A stretch of 64,000 nucleotides of DNA from Turnera subulata. Taxonomy: Eukaryota > Streptophyta > Magnoliopsida > Malpighiales > Passifloraceae. The translations under genes and the position numbers were made by a program. The stretch spans positions 514,483 through 578,482 of the forward strand of contig JAKUCV010006750.1 in NCBI GenBank assembly GCA_028386065.3. The letters are read 5' to 3'. The notes under the pieces were generated by a model. It ran no database searches, was not told the DNA's origin, and worked only from the letters and a program-made list of their open reading frames with translations. Shown here piece after piece: positions 44,034 through 54,856 of the stretch (the stretch's first letter is position 1; the number at the start of each line of letters is the position of its first letter).

Positions 44034-44548
44034 TGTTAGGAAAACAAATATATTTAACAAACTAACATTTGCACAGCGAAAAACGAAATTAGAGAAGACC
44101 AACCTCCATTATGGAGCTTTAAATCAATTCCTGATTATTGCTTGAAGATCCCAGCGAACCTTCTCCTCTTGATGAATCCAGCAGTTGATCTGAGAGTCTG
44201 ATCATTAGGAAAATACCACATACTTAACAGTCTAAGTACCATTTTAGTGTGTATGAAGTTATTTTTCTAAACAGTATTTTTTTAGAGAAGAGAAGACAAA
44301 GGTAAAAGTGGACTGACTAAAGACTCACTTATATAGTGTTCCACCTTTTCTCGATAAGATACGCTCTCTTTTATTTTTTTAAAGTGAAGAGATAAAACAT
44401 GTCTTACACAAAGATTAAAGATGTTGATGTTTAGCAACCAGTATCTCCACAACCAATTGTTACCTCATCCAAAACTGATGGACACAAGTCATAGGTTGGA
44501 CTTAAAATATTAAGCCTATCATGGGTGCAATACAAGACCTATTAAACA
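44034..44548 (-). repeat. 3' LTR of element C
   Basis: 515 bp. On the minus strand it runs TGTTTAATAGGTC to TTTTCCTAACA, with a TATATAAG-type TATA near 44336-44329. The polypurine tract lies directly at its right edge (44549-44565). Confidence 0.75.
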
Positions 44549-44565
44549 ACTTCTCCCACTCATAC

Positions 44566-45620
44566 ATAGTAGATAAAACCATATGTATCTTCAAAACATT
44601 TCATACCGGGTAAATAGGTCGTGTGACCAGCATACTAGTGAGTGCTCTTTATTATACATCTGTTAGGAGTATACAATTGCTCAAGTAGAATAACTATGTA
44701 AGTCTCCTAGAATTATTTAATTGCATTTAGAGAGACACATGGACCTCAAATCTTTTGTATGTATTCACAATTATGTTTTTTTAAAAAAAAAAAACATAAG
44801 CGGCCGCATTGCAAATGCTAAAGAAAATGCAATACTCAATAATCTTGCTTTTTACTAGCTTTAAATTTTAACTTAGTTGCTTTTCCGACATACCCCATTA
44901 GGTTCGTTTCTCTCATGACTGTTTTGAGTACAACCAAGGCAGCAACACTAACTTAAGGTTTTAAGTCATAGTAAAAATTCGCTAAGGTGCTTGTGGGAAA
45001 TTAATAATAATTTCTCAAGACTTACAGAATAAGGAATTGAGATCTTATTTCCTACTCCTTATTCGGTCACATAGTACAAACGGTATGAATTCATGTGTCA
45101 CAGTATTTTTCTTCACCCCTTGTTGGAGTATAAGCCAATAATAATACTGTGTAGATAATAGTTCAACTACACCTAGTGTTTAACTTTGGTCCACCACTCT
45201 ACCGTTTTTGAAACAGAACCCCACCTAGCTTATTGAACAGACAAGATAAAACATTACTCCGTTTCATCTTCCATCAATCATGACTGGCCTCATCTTGAAC
45301 AATATCAAGGCAACAAATTATTTTAAGTTAGGCTCTTACAAAATAAGAACTCACCCTATTCTTGACTTAAAACTGTCTTCCACCTATGACACTCCTAGTC
45401 ATAGAGACGGTTACTCGTGTGGGAGAGCTAACCTATCTGTTAGACATATCTTTTGATGAGCATAAGACTAAGTCTCTCATCCCACCATATGCACTTAGCA
45501 TACCCACATTCATGTACACAGACATGAGTCCTCGTGTAACAGAATAATTATACATAGTATCCGGCACTGAATAAACTCAAGAATTTATTATGAACATAAA
45601 GTCAAGGAAAATTACAACAA
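44566..45620 (-). other. 3' untranslated region of element C
   Basis: About 1 kb between the RNase H stop and the polypurine tract, without coding frames. An unusual A-run and a GCGGCCGC word occur at 44777-44807. Confidence 0.55.
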
Positions 45621-46747
45621 AACAAACGTAACCAAAGCCTACCCAACCCGACCAATTCCATATGCCTAGCAAATGATACTATAGCGATGGGTTTGGTGAA
45701 TGAATCCGTCAGCTTATCACCAGTAGGAATGTACTTTATGTTCACTTCTTTACATGAAACCATGTCCTTTAAAAAATTATATCTACTTTTATTGTGCTTT
45801 GTCCTCCCATGGCACTCCGGGTCTCTCGTGTATGCAGTAGTTGCTTGACTATCATATTAGATAGTCAAAGGAGACGCAGCCTCATGCACAACTCCTAAAT
45901 GACCAAGGCTTGCCTTACCCATATAGCCTCATGTACCCCCGATGATAGAGCTACAACTCTGTTTCCAACGTCGATAGGGCTACGCATGACTGCTTCTTAC
46001 TACTTCATAATATTGCATCGTTGTTCAGTAAGAATAAATAGCTGGACATAGATTTTATGTAGTCCAAATCTCCTCCCCACTTGGCATCAGTGTAAGCTTT
46101 CAATCAGTTCCATCTCCTTGAAAAATTAAAATGTAATCCATTCTACCTTTCAAATACTAGAGTATTCTTTTGACTATTGTCTAGTGTTTTTGCCCGTGAT
46201 TGGATTGGTATTTGCTTACCATTCCAACTGCATAACAGATATCTTGTCTTGTACACAAGACAGTATACATCAGACTCCCAACACCACTGACATACGACAC
46301 ATTTGCCATATGTTCCTCTTCTTTCCAAGTTTAGCGACACATCCATCGGCTCAAATTAATGCCCCTGGCAATAGGTTGTATTCACAGGCTTTGAATGTTT
46401 CATACGAAATCGTTCCAAAATTTTTTTTATATAATGCTCTTATAAAAGAGACAGTAATCTTTTGGACCAATCTCTAAGGATCTTAACCCCTTGAATGTAT
46501 GAAACTTCACCCATGTCCTTCATCTCAAAGTTGAAGGACAAATAGGCCTTAAAAAAGATACTAGGAAATCATTGTCATTTCTAGCCAATAGTATGTCATC
46601 GACGTAAAGTGACAAAATCATAAAATGTTCTCCTGATCTCTTGACATATACACAATGGTCCTCATCTATCATGACAAACATGAAAGACGAGATGGTTTCA
46701 TGAGACAATATGTACCATTGTCTAGATAATGTTTGAATCCAGTTTAT
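45600..46747 (-). pseudogene. Copia RT end and RNase H (element C)
   Basis: RT: MIDEDHCVYVKRSGEHFMI and SLYVDDILLARND (YVDD) at 46690-46580. The connection segment SYVSGVGSLMYTVLCTRQD near 46290-46240 and VKRILVYLKG follow. RNase H: GVVHEAASPLTI, DSQATTAYTRDPECHGRTKH and YIPTGDKLTDSFTKPIA, ending ARHMELVGLGRLW near 45640. Stops occur between segments. The RT start (LQRSIYGLKQASRSW region) is where element B entered. Confidence 0.85.
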
Positions 46748-48143
46748 TGTTAGGTTCCGGGTACACAAATAGCGAGTTAACACGCAACAGAATCAATTCC
46801 GGAACCGTCACAGGGTCCATGTGAAACGGGGTAAATCAAATAGATGTGATTTCGTACCTGTTTTGGTCGAGATCTTTCACTCAACTATTAAGCTGAATCA
46901 ATTTTAAACCGGCCGTAAATCCGATTTCTCTAAGGTATCCACACAAACTGTCGACAACCAGGAGCCGTCTCACAATCTCTGGTTCATGCCCTCTCAATCG
47001 CTCGTCTCACAGTGCTAGTTGTTTCTAAGAACGAGAGAACAACTAGGGTTTTCTTTGTTTCTAATGTGAAAAATATATTTCTAAAAACGACAATATATCG
47101 ATGTACATATGTATATGTCGACAGAAAACCCTGGCTGTATTGGGTTAACCCTAACCATATTTGGGTTGTAATTTTAGGGCTTCATAAGAAGTTTAATGTG
47201 GGCTTATTATTAATATTCCTAAAGTAGGTACAATAACTTATCCAAACTCTTTTGGACTCACAGCTCATATTAACATTTCTAAGCGTGCGACCCTATAGGC
47301 TCTAATCACATTGGAAGTAATTTTAAAATCACATTTATAATTATAAACAATGACGACATCTAGCAACACATCATTGCTACCCAAGTGACAAGATCAATAC
47401 CGATTCATCCAACCTCATTATTGTGTCTTTGTCCCTTTGTCTTATAATATCAAGACCAAACACAAGACATGGAATATGTCATTCTCGCATATGTTTAATC
47501 TATTGTTTCTTGAATTCGAGTTAATTGTCCAAAATAAATATAATTTATATCCCATATCAATCAATTTGAGCACGACCATGCATTTTACAGTTCAACTCTA
47601 TCAAGGGCCCAACATATATATTTCCCATTACATGTGCAAGACGAATTCCATCTTCTTCAAACAAATCCCTTTACACAATATATCATGTGCCCAACAATAA
47701 CTCTAACGTCTACCCAGCTACGAGTAACCAAGAGTAATGTCAAAGCACGTGACTCATGTGTTGGGAATCGCGATGATCTCAGGTTTAAGGACAACACTTA
47801 TAAGAACCACTAATGATAACATCTAATGATCCATGTGGTTTACTTAAGTTGGGTTGGTCCAGGGCACAAGTTCCCTAACTTGTACCCGAATGTAGACCTC
47901 GTATCTCATATGACTCTCAACATACGCTAGTCTTAATTTATTATTACAACCTATCCATAGTAATAATCGACTAGGGACTTCTAAGAATATAAAATATTCT
48001 TGGGTTATAAATATATTCAAGCAATCTTCACAAATATGAATAAATAAACAAACATATTTATCGAGAAAAAACCTTAATCAAATTTCATGACTCAAAAAGT
48101 AACATAATCATCCAATGATTGGTTTTTTGGCATTAAACTAACA
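46748..48143 (-). repeat. 3' LTR of element B
   Basis: 1,396 bp. On the minus strand it runs TGTTAGTTTAATGCC to CGGAACCTAACA. It is collinear with the element A LTRs but more diverged and without the GGTCCAACCAC repeats. The polypurine tract AAGTGGGAGAT lies at its right edge. Confidence 0.85.
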
Positions 48144-48178
48144 ATCTCCCACTTGCACTAAAGCCAATCATCCATGTA

Positions 48179-48600
48179 TCAAATACCAATGGATCTAGTA
48201 TGACCATCATGCTTCTGTTGCGTGAGTGGCTTAGTTAACGGATCTGCAATATTATTCTCAAAAGAAACTCTACACATCCTCACATCACTTTTGTCAACAA
48301 TCTCTCTAATAAGATGATAGCGTCGGAGTATATGTTTGGATCGTTGGTGATATTTGAATTCTTGAGCCTCTGCGATTGCTCCATTGTTGTCACAATAGAG
48401 CTCAATCGGACTAGAAATGCTCAAAACTACTCCAAGTTCAGTTATGAACTTCTTAATCAAAACAACCTCTTTCGTTTCTTCAGAGGCAAGATACTCATCC
48501 TAAGTTGTAGAATCAGCTACTGTTTCTTGATTTAAACTTTTCCAGCACACAGCACAACCTCCAAGGCAAAAAAATATCCTGACTGTTATCCAAACTCAAC
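48179..48600 (-). pseudogene. Copia RNase H (element B)
   Basis: The clean frame 48460-48179 has FITELGVVLSISSPIELYCD (catalytic D), NGAIAEAQEFKYHQRSKHI, RRYHLIREIVDKSDV and DPLTKPLTQQKHDGHTRSIG. Upstream frames hold the earlier D and E parts with stops. It preserves the segment that element A has lost. Confidence 0.85.
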
Positions 48601-48790
48601 CCTGTCAGTTTGGAAGTTAGCATCTGTGTAACCCTTTACAACAAGCTCATCAACGTTCCCAAACGAGGAATGCATTCTCAGTCCTTCACAGGTACTTTAG
48701 GATGTTCTTTACAGTTATCCAATGACTCTCACCGAGATCAGCTTGATACCTACTAGTGATACTTAATGCATATTAGACATCTGGTCGAGT

Positions 48791-49034
48791 GCACAACATA
48801 GCATGCATGATAGATCCTATTGCAGATGCATATGGGATCTTACTCATTCGTTCTCTCTCCTTAGTTGTACTAGGAAAATGATTCTTTGAGAGCGTTACGC
48901 CATGCGACATGGGCACAACATAGCATGCTTGATAGATCCTATTGGAGATGCATATGGGCTTTTACTCATTCGTTCCCTCTCCTTAGATGTATTAGGAAAA
49001 TGATTTTTTGAGAGAGTTATGCCATGTGACATGG
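48791..49034. repeat. 122-bp tandem duplication in element B pol
   Basis: Copies at 48791-48912 and 48913-49034 share GCACAACATAGCATGC, TGATAGATCCTATTG and CTTACTCATTCGTTC-like words. They encode the RT/RNase H connection (SPYASPIGSIKHAMLC). Confidence 0.9.
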
Positions 49035-49920
49035 GCAAAAAACTTTTCTTGGAATCTTGCATGCCAAACCTTTTCAAGTACTTTGTCAATATATGTACTC
49101 TAACTTAGGCCAAGAAGCCTTTTAGATCTATCCTTATAGATCTTTATACCTAACACATAGGCAGTTTCACCTAAGTCCTTCATTGAGATTTTTTTCCCTA
49201 ACCAAGTCTTTACGGACTACATTGATGGAACATCATTTCCAATGAGCAGGATGTCATCCACATATAATAGCAAGAAAATAATAGTACTCCCACTAACCTT
49301 CTTCTAAACACATGGCTTATCAACATTCTTGATGAAACTAAACTGTTTGATTACTACATCAAAAGAAAGACTCCAACTTCGAGAAGCTTACTTCAATCCA
49401 TAAATGGATCTCTGCAATTTGTATATTTTGCCAGCATTTTCTGGAGTGACAAAACCTTTAGGTTGTGTCATATGCACATCCTCTACGAGATTTGCATTTA
49501 GGAAAATAGTTTTGACATCTATTTGCCAGATTTTATAATCATGGTATGCAGCTATGGGCAAAAGAATTCGGATGGATTTAACCATGGCAACTCGGGAAAA
49601 AGTTTCATCATAATCAACACCATGAACTTGTTTGAACCCTTTTGCTACCAATCGCTCTTTAAAGTAACTACATCACCATCCATGTCAGTCTTCATCTTAT
49701 AGACCATTTGTACCCAATGGGTTTAACCCTTTCAGGTGGATTAACTAAGGTCCAAACCTTGTTTACATACATGGATTTCATCTCAGAATTCATGGCTTCA
49801 AGCCATTTCTCAGAGTCTGGGCCCGTAATAGCCTGTTGATAGGAAGTGGGCTCATCTTGATCCACGAGCATCATGTCCAGTATGAGTAAAAAGAAATCCA
49901 TATCTCTCAAGCTCACGCGG
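48895..49920 (-). pseudogene. Copia reverse transcriptase and upstream linker (element B)
   Basis: The linker KDEPTSY-like segment is at 49916-49692 (DQDEPTSYQQAITGPDSEKW). The RT N-terminal part is the clean frame 49651-49388: MVAKGFKQVHGVDYDETFSR, then KIWQIDVKTIFLNANLVEDV with the first catalytic D, and KLQRSIYGLK. The YVDD segment near 49260 (VDDILLIGNDV-like) is in another frame. KYLKRFGMQDSKKSFLPMSH follows at 49089. Several stops. Confidence 0.85.
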
Positions 49921-50048
49921 AGTCCTATTAGACCTACATGGTCCAGGTGCTACAGGTACACGATTTTCACCCACTACAACTTGTGGTTCCTAATCTTGTT
50001 CCATCTCAGCCTCTGTAACCTCTTGTTGTTCTCAAACTTCTTCAAGTT

Positions 50049-50846
50049 CTACTTTTCTCCCACTGATCCCTCTAGAATTAAATTCTCTTTCTGGAAAATT
50101 AGCAGTATGAGCAACAAAAACCTTTTGATCCATGGGATTATAGAAATAATATCATTTAGTTTCTTTAGGATATCCAGCAAAAATGCACTTATCAGATTTA
50201 GGGCCGAGTTTGTCTGATGTTTGTCGTAAGACTGACAACCCCAAATCTTCATGAAAGAAAAACTAGGACGTTTTCCTTTCCACATCTCATATGGTGTCTT
50301 TTCAACCGATTTAGATGGAACACAGTAAAGTGCAAAAGTAGTTGTCGTTAAAGCATGTTGCCCAAAAAGATGGAAGGTCAACTTGACTCATCATGGAAGT
50401 TGTGATAGTATACCACATTACTTCAGATGATGAAGAAATTTTCGGCCCATGTATTCGCCTCCTCGGCCTGATTGAAGCATTTTAATACTCTTACTGAGTT
50501 GATTCTGTACTTCATTTTTAAATCCTTGAACCTTTCAAAGGATTTTGACTTGTGCATCATAAGGAACACATAGCCATATCTACTATAGTCATCAGTAAAT
50601 ATAATGAAGTACTGAAATCCACCTCTAGCCTGTGTAGACATAGGCCCACATAAATCAGAATGATATAAGTCCTAATAAGTCTGAAGCCCTTTCACCATTA
50701 CCAATATAAGGAGTCTTTGTCATCTTGCCCAATAAACATGACTCGCATGTCTCATAAGATTCAAAATCAAATGAGTCTAAGAATCCATCCATATGGACTT
50801 TAGATATACGAGTCTCATTTATATGACCCAAGCGACAATGCTAGAG
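50049..50846 (-). pseudogene. Copia integrase (element B)
   Basis: MSTQARGGFQYFIIFTDDYS (D1) lies at 50641-50580. A decayed GRGGEY-type segment near 50470 and the C-terminal segment SVEKTPYEMWKGKRPSFSFM (50381-50049) follow. Part between D2 and E is deleted, so the integrase is dead. Confidence 0.8.
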
Positions 50847-50851
50847 ATAGG

Positions 50852-52462
50852 TGATGAGTGTGCATTTTACACTCATTTGCGGTCTACTTTTTATTGTTTT
50901 TACACTTGCAAATACATAATATTTTATTTACTCATGTTATTTTTTTGCCTTTTCCTTTTTTTTCATTAAATACTTTTGTCCTAGTGTCTAGGTTATTTTG
51001 TACAAAAATAGGGACTAGAAGTTTAAAAAGGAATTAGGAACATATTTCCTGCACAGGCAGCCCATGCAGCCTGTTCTAGCACGGGCTGCCCATGCAGCAC
51101 TAGTGACACATGGCGTGTAGGAAGAAGGCGCCCGGATTTTTCCTCTATGTCTCCTTAAATGGATTCATGACGTTGCTTCATAATTTTGGTGGTCCAAAGC
51201 TGAATTAAATGGAAGAAGTCAAGTGAGGTGTAAATCCTCCACATTTAGCACATAGAATATCCAATGGTCCAAGGAGGCACTCTCTCTCCACTATGCGCCA
51301 CCTGCCCTTATTCAGCACTACTATTTCTTATTTTTGGCACGAAGTAGAAGATGTGGACAGCCTTTACACGTGGTCCCCTCAAGTCCAAGCAAAAGCAACA
51401 AAGTTGGTCAAAAGACCAATTCCTACCCATCACCTTTTGTGCAGCGAATTGGGTGCATGACCAAGTATCTATTCTTGGCTTGACATGCAATTTCAGCCTC
51501 TCACTCATCCTCTTGGCACACTATAAAAGGCATGGCACATCAAGCACTAAGGCATTCACTTCTACACCCAGCTCAAATCGGCAAAAACACAAAAATAGGT
51601 TAGGAATTGTGCTTTCTTTTACTTTGTAATTATAGCATTTGGCTTTAGCTTTTGAAATTTTGTTAGCTTCGAGATTTGTCTCTTTTAGTTCAAGGTTGGC
51701 TCCAATTTCTTGTAAGTTTACTCTTGAATTAATTAAGATGAACTATTTCTAAGTATTTGTTATTTTCTTTAAGGCTATGTCTTGCTAGAATTTTTGTCTA
51801 GGATTAGGGGATGAACTTGTTAATGTTTCCATGCACATTTAATTCTTGAATTGATTCTCTTGTAATCCGGTAATGAAACTTCACTATGTTAGTTGCTTGA
51901 TCACCAATTAGCATAAATCCGTAATAGGGAAACGTTAAGTGAGAGCGTCGTTTGCCTATAGAAAAACATTAACCGGGCTATAAAAATCGACCTCAAGGGA
52001 GGCCTGATTTTTATTGAAGATTAAGTAAGTAAATTTCTTAATGCTCTTAGTTTATTTTATCACTGGCAAATGGATAGTTGAAATAAATTAGGAAGGGATT
52101 TTACGGCGCTACGAGAATAGGTTATCCATTTAGCTTAGATTTACCGTTTCTTTTAAAAGAGTTTATTTACAGAATTAATTCATAGATTTTATGTAGGCTA
52201 GCTGTGTGGTGACAGAACACTGTTTGCTTATGTGAAGCTTAATTGTATGGAAATGTTGGCAAGGAATTTCTCGAAGTCCTAGATATTTAGTGATTTTAAA
52301 CGTTGCTAATCGCTTTAGTTTTCCAATTCAATCATCAAACTCATCACTTTTTTTTATTCTCTACATAATCATAAATTGCTCAGTTAAGTAGTACTTAGCA
52401 AAGATCCCTATGAGATGACCTTGTGTGCTACAATAACCCTGTGTGCTTGTAGGAGGCTATCA
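50852..52462 (+). repeat. Solo LTR of a gypsy-type element (H1)
   Basis: 1,611 bp, TGATGAGTGTGC to GGAGGCTATCA, with target duplication ATAGG at 50847-50851 and 52463-52467. TATAAAA at 51532-51538 gives a plus-strand promoter. The 3' part (ATGAGATGACCTTGTGTGCT, CTTGTAGGAGG) resembles Tat/Athila/Ogre-type LTR ends. No internal region remains, so it formed by LTR-LTR recombination. Confidence 0.85.
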
Positions 52463-52467
52463 ATAGG

Positions 52468-52880
52468 TGGTATTAGAATCATTCAATTTGACCTTTTTGG
52501 TGTTAATGTTATAGATCGGGTTTTCAGTATCTAAAGTATACAATCCATTGCTCAAATATTCACCACCATAATAAATATCATTCAAATAAATAGAACAACA
52601 GTGGTTCTTTATTATAAATGAATAACCCTTCTTGTCCAAACAAGAAACAGAAATCAAATTCTTACTTATAGTAGGCACATAATAACAATTGTCCAATTCC
52701 AAAATCAAACCACTAGGTAAAGATAAATGATAAGTCCCTAAGGCTAATGCAGCAACTCTTGCTCCATTCCCCATGCGTAGGTCCACTTCACCTCTTGCTA
52801 ACCTTCTACTCTTTGTCAGATCTTGCACATTTACACAAATGTGAGATCCACATCCAGTATCTAATACCCATGATGTAGAG
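52468..52880 (-). pseudogene. Copia protease and GAG-pre-integrase (element B)
   Basis: WVLDTGCGSHICVNVQDL (DTG) near 52875-52820, then the frame 52828-52460 with RRLARGEVDLRMGNGARV, LELDNCYYVPTISKNLISVS and LYTLDTENPIYNINTKKV. The H-x-R-LGH motif was cut off by the H1 insertion. Confidence 0.85.
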
Positions 52881-53022
52881 AAAGAAATATTAGCTTCTAT
52901 AACAAAATATACCTGAAGCGGAAGTCTTACTTCCCTTCTGCTTCTTCACCTCCTCAAGGTAAATGGGGCAGTTACGCTTCCAATGACCAGGTTTCTTGCA
53001 GTGGAAGCACTATCGTTCCTTA
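52881..53022 (-). pseudogene. Copia gag zinc knuckle (element B)
   Basis: The minus strand reads CFHCKKPGHWKRNC (C-x2-C-x4-H-x4-C) and then PIYLEEVKKQKGSKTSA toward the protease. H2 entered just before the knuckle. The gag portion beyond it is reduced to 54837-54856. Confidence 0.8.
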
Positions 53023-54831
53023 TGATAACTTCTAAATGTTAGTATTTTTATGATGGTTTTGAATGGCTTTTACTGCATTTTCTTGGTCGATTATGTGTAT
53101 AATCTTTATATTATTGTGTGTTTTCATGCATTGTGTCAATTAGTTCTTCAATTTTGCTGATTAAGTGTTTTTATCCGGAATTTATCGTTTTTATTGAAGA
53201 ATGGAAGCTTTTTAGCCAAGTTTTGAAACCAGACCCAATTTAGGAAACTTTCTGCAGTGAGCACAGCCGATTATTTTGATGATTTAGGGAGTTATAGGCA
53301 TCTAAATTAAGTGATACCAGTTGGAGACGAAACTAGACTTCTAGGGCTTTCTATGGATTAAATTTCATTATTTTTGAACGAGTCTACAAGGAGCAGTAAT
53401 TATTTTAATTCAGCCCAGGATGCAGATTGTTCTGTGCTGACCCAGCCCAGTGTTTTGGCCATAGCTTGAGCTAATGAAGTCAAATTGAAGAGTTCTTTTT
53501 ATGGAAAGAAATATGAGAGAATTATATAGAACTTTGTAGAAGAGCCCAATGCCCAGTTCGGACGTCTTCTAGTAGTTAAGTGGCGTGCAATTTTTGGGTC
53601 AAAAAACAGGCAAATTCCATTCAAAGTAGGAGAGCCCCGCCGACTTCCAGCAGCTAAAGACAGTATAAAAGGACCCCCTAGGTCGACATATTTAGGAGGC
53701 AGAAGTTAGAGGGCAAGGCTCTGCCGAAGTGGTTAGTCATTAGGTCACACACACTAGTAGGGTTAGGATTTTCACTCTTTTGGATCCTCTAGGTGGTGCC
53801 GAATTCCTTATCCAATTTCAAAGGTTATTCCCCACAACAATCAACATTTTTCCAGCAAAATTTGAAGGTTTAAAGTCACAGAATCACCAGTCCAATTGCA
53901 GCAGAAATCGTCACCAGAGGAGCACAAGTCGACGCCATCATCACCAACACAAATCGGCTACCCGACTTCACTACTCTCTCTTTTATTCGATTCTCTTTCT
54001 GTTTAATTATTTACTTGATGAATTCTCGTGAGATTTTGATGATTTTCTTTTTTATTGTGATGAACTGATTCTCTAATCTAGGATTAGGGATGTAGCCAAT
54101 TACTTCTATGGTTTTATTATATGTGGTTTGATGTTTATTCAATTGATTGTGTTGATTGTTCAATCTATGTGTGCCGAATTTATTATCTACTTTGGATTGA
54201 TTCTTATTGACTGCAACATGCGAGAGCTGCATGATTTATATGATAATACCTAGAAGAACATAGATTGATTGATGCTAAAATATGCGAGAGCTGATAGTTT
54301 CTTAGGGCTTGATTGATTGTTTTGTGCTTAATGAGTTTAGTATTGATGCTAGGCTATGCGAGAGCTAGGTTGTAATCTTTGCTGAATATTTGATTCAACA
54401 TGCGAGAGCGGAGGATTAAGACGTTTGAAACAACTGCCCATAATCACAAATCAACATAGATATCGTCATCCATGCATAATAAACCTAGATAGTAATTATG
54501 TGAACCTCGATTTCCTAGATTGCTTTAGATATTGATAGAACGTCACCCTAGATTAAGTATGCTATTTTATTTCTTTTTATTTATTAAGTTTCGACATCAC
54601 CCTACACCATCTTTTATTTGATTTGCCTAGATAATCATAAGTTGTGACATTAGGTAGTACTTATTTCCCTTGTTCCGTGGATCGACCTTGATTAGACTAC
54701 TACACTACATAGTACATTGTGCGCTTGCAGTTAACAATCGTTGCGTTTACTCGTGAGTTATTTGTGTGTCGTGTTGTGAATTGATCAAGAATTATAAATT
54801 TGAAAAAGTCACGCGTAAATAAAATGCATTA
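53023..54831 (+). repeat. Solo LTR of a gypsy-type element (H2)
   Basis: 1,809 bp, starting TGATAACTTCTAAATG. TATAAAA at 53664-53670. The 3' part has CCGTGGATCGACCTTGATTA and GTGCGCTTGCAGTTAAC, typical of Tat/Athila-like LTRs. Target duplication CCTTA at 53018-53022 and 54832-54836. The right end (ATGCATTA) is not the usual CA, so the terminal bases may have changed. Confidence 0.75.
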
Positions 54832-54856
54832 CCTTAGCAACACCACCTCTATGGAT

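Larger units (their letters stand above)
44034..46747 (-). mobile_element. Element C: 3' part of a Tork-like copia
   Basis: On the minus strand: RT C-terminal part, RNase H, a roughly 1-kb untranslated region, the polypurine tract GTATGAGTGGGAGAAG and the 3' LTR (44548-44034). The 5' half is absent because element B was inserted in the RT and its own far end is truncated, so C's remainder is not in the window. Confidence 0.8.
46748..54856 (-). mobile_element. Element B: copia of the element A family, 5'-truncated, carrying two solo LTRs
   Basis: On the minus strand: gag zinc knuckle, protease, integrase, RT, RNase H, the polypurine tract and the 3' LTR (48143-46748). It resembles element A segment by segment. 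It is interrupted at 50852-52462 and 53023-54831 by solo gypsy-type LTRs. It is cut at about 54857 by an inverted LTR of the element I family, so its leader and 5' LTR are missing. It was inserted into the RT gene of element C. Confidence 0.88.

Noticed and set aside
44777..44807. A-run next to GCGGCCGC suggested a cloning vector junction
   Set aside because: Sequence on both sides continues the 3' region of element C; a NotI word can occur by chance.
51053..51110. CAGCCCATGCAGCCTG short repeats in solo LTR H1
   Set aside because: Only two to three partial units; not distinct enough to list as an array.
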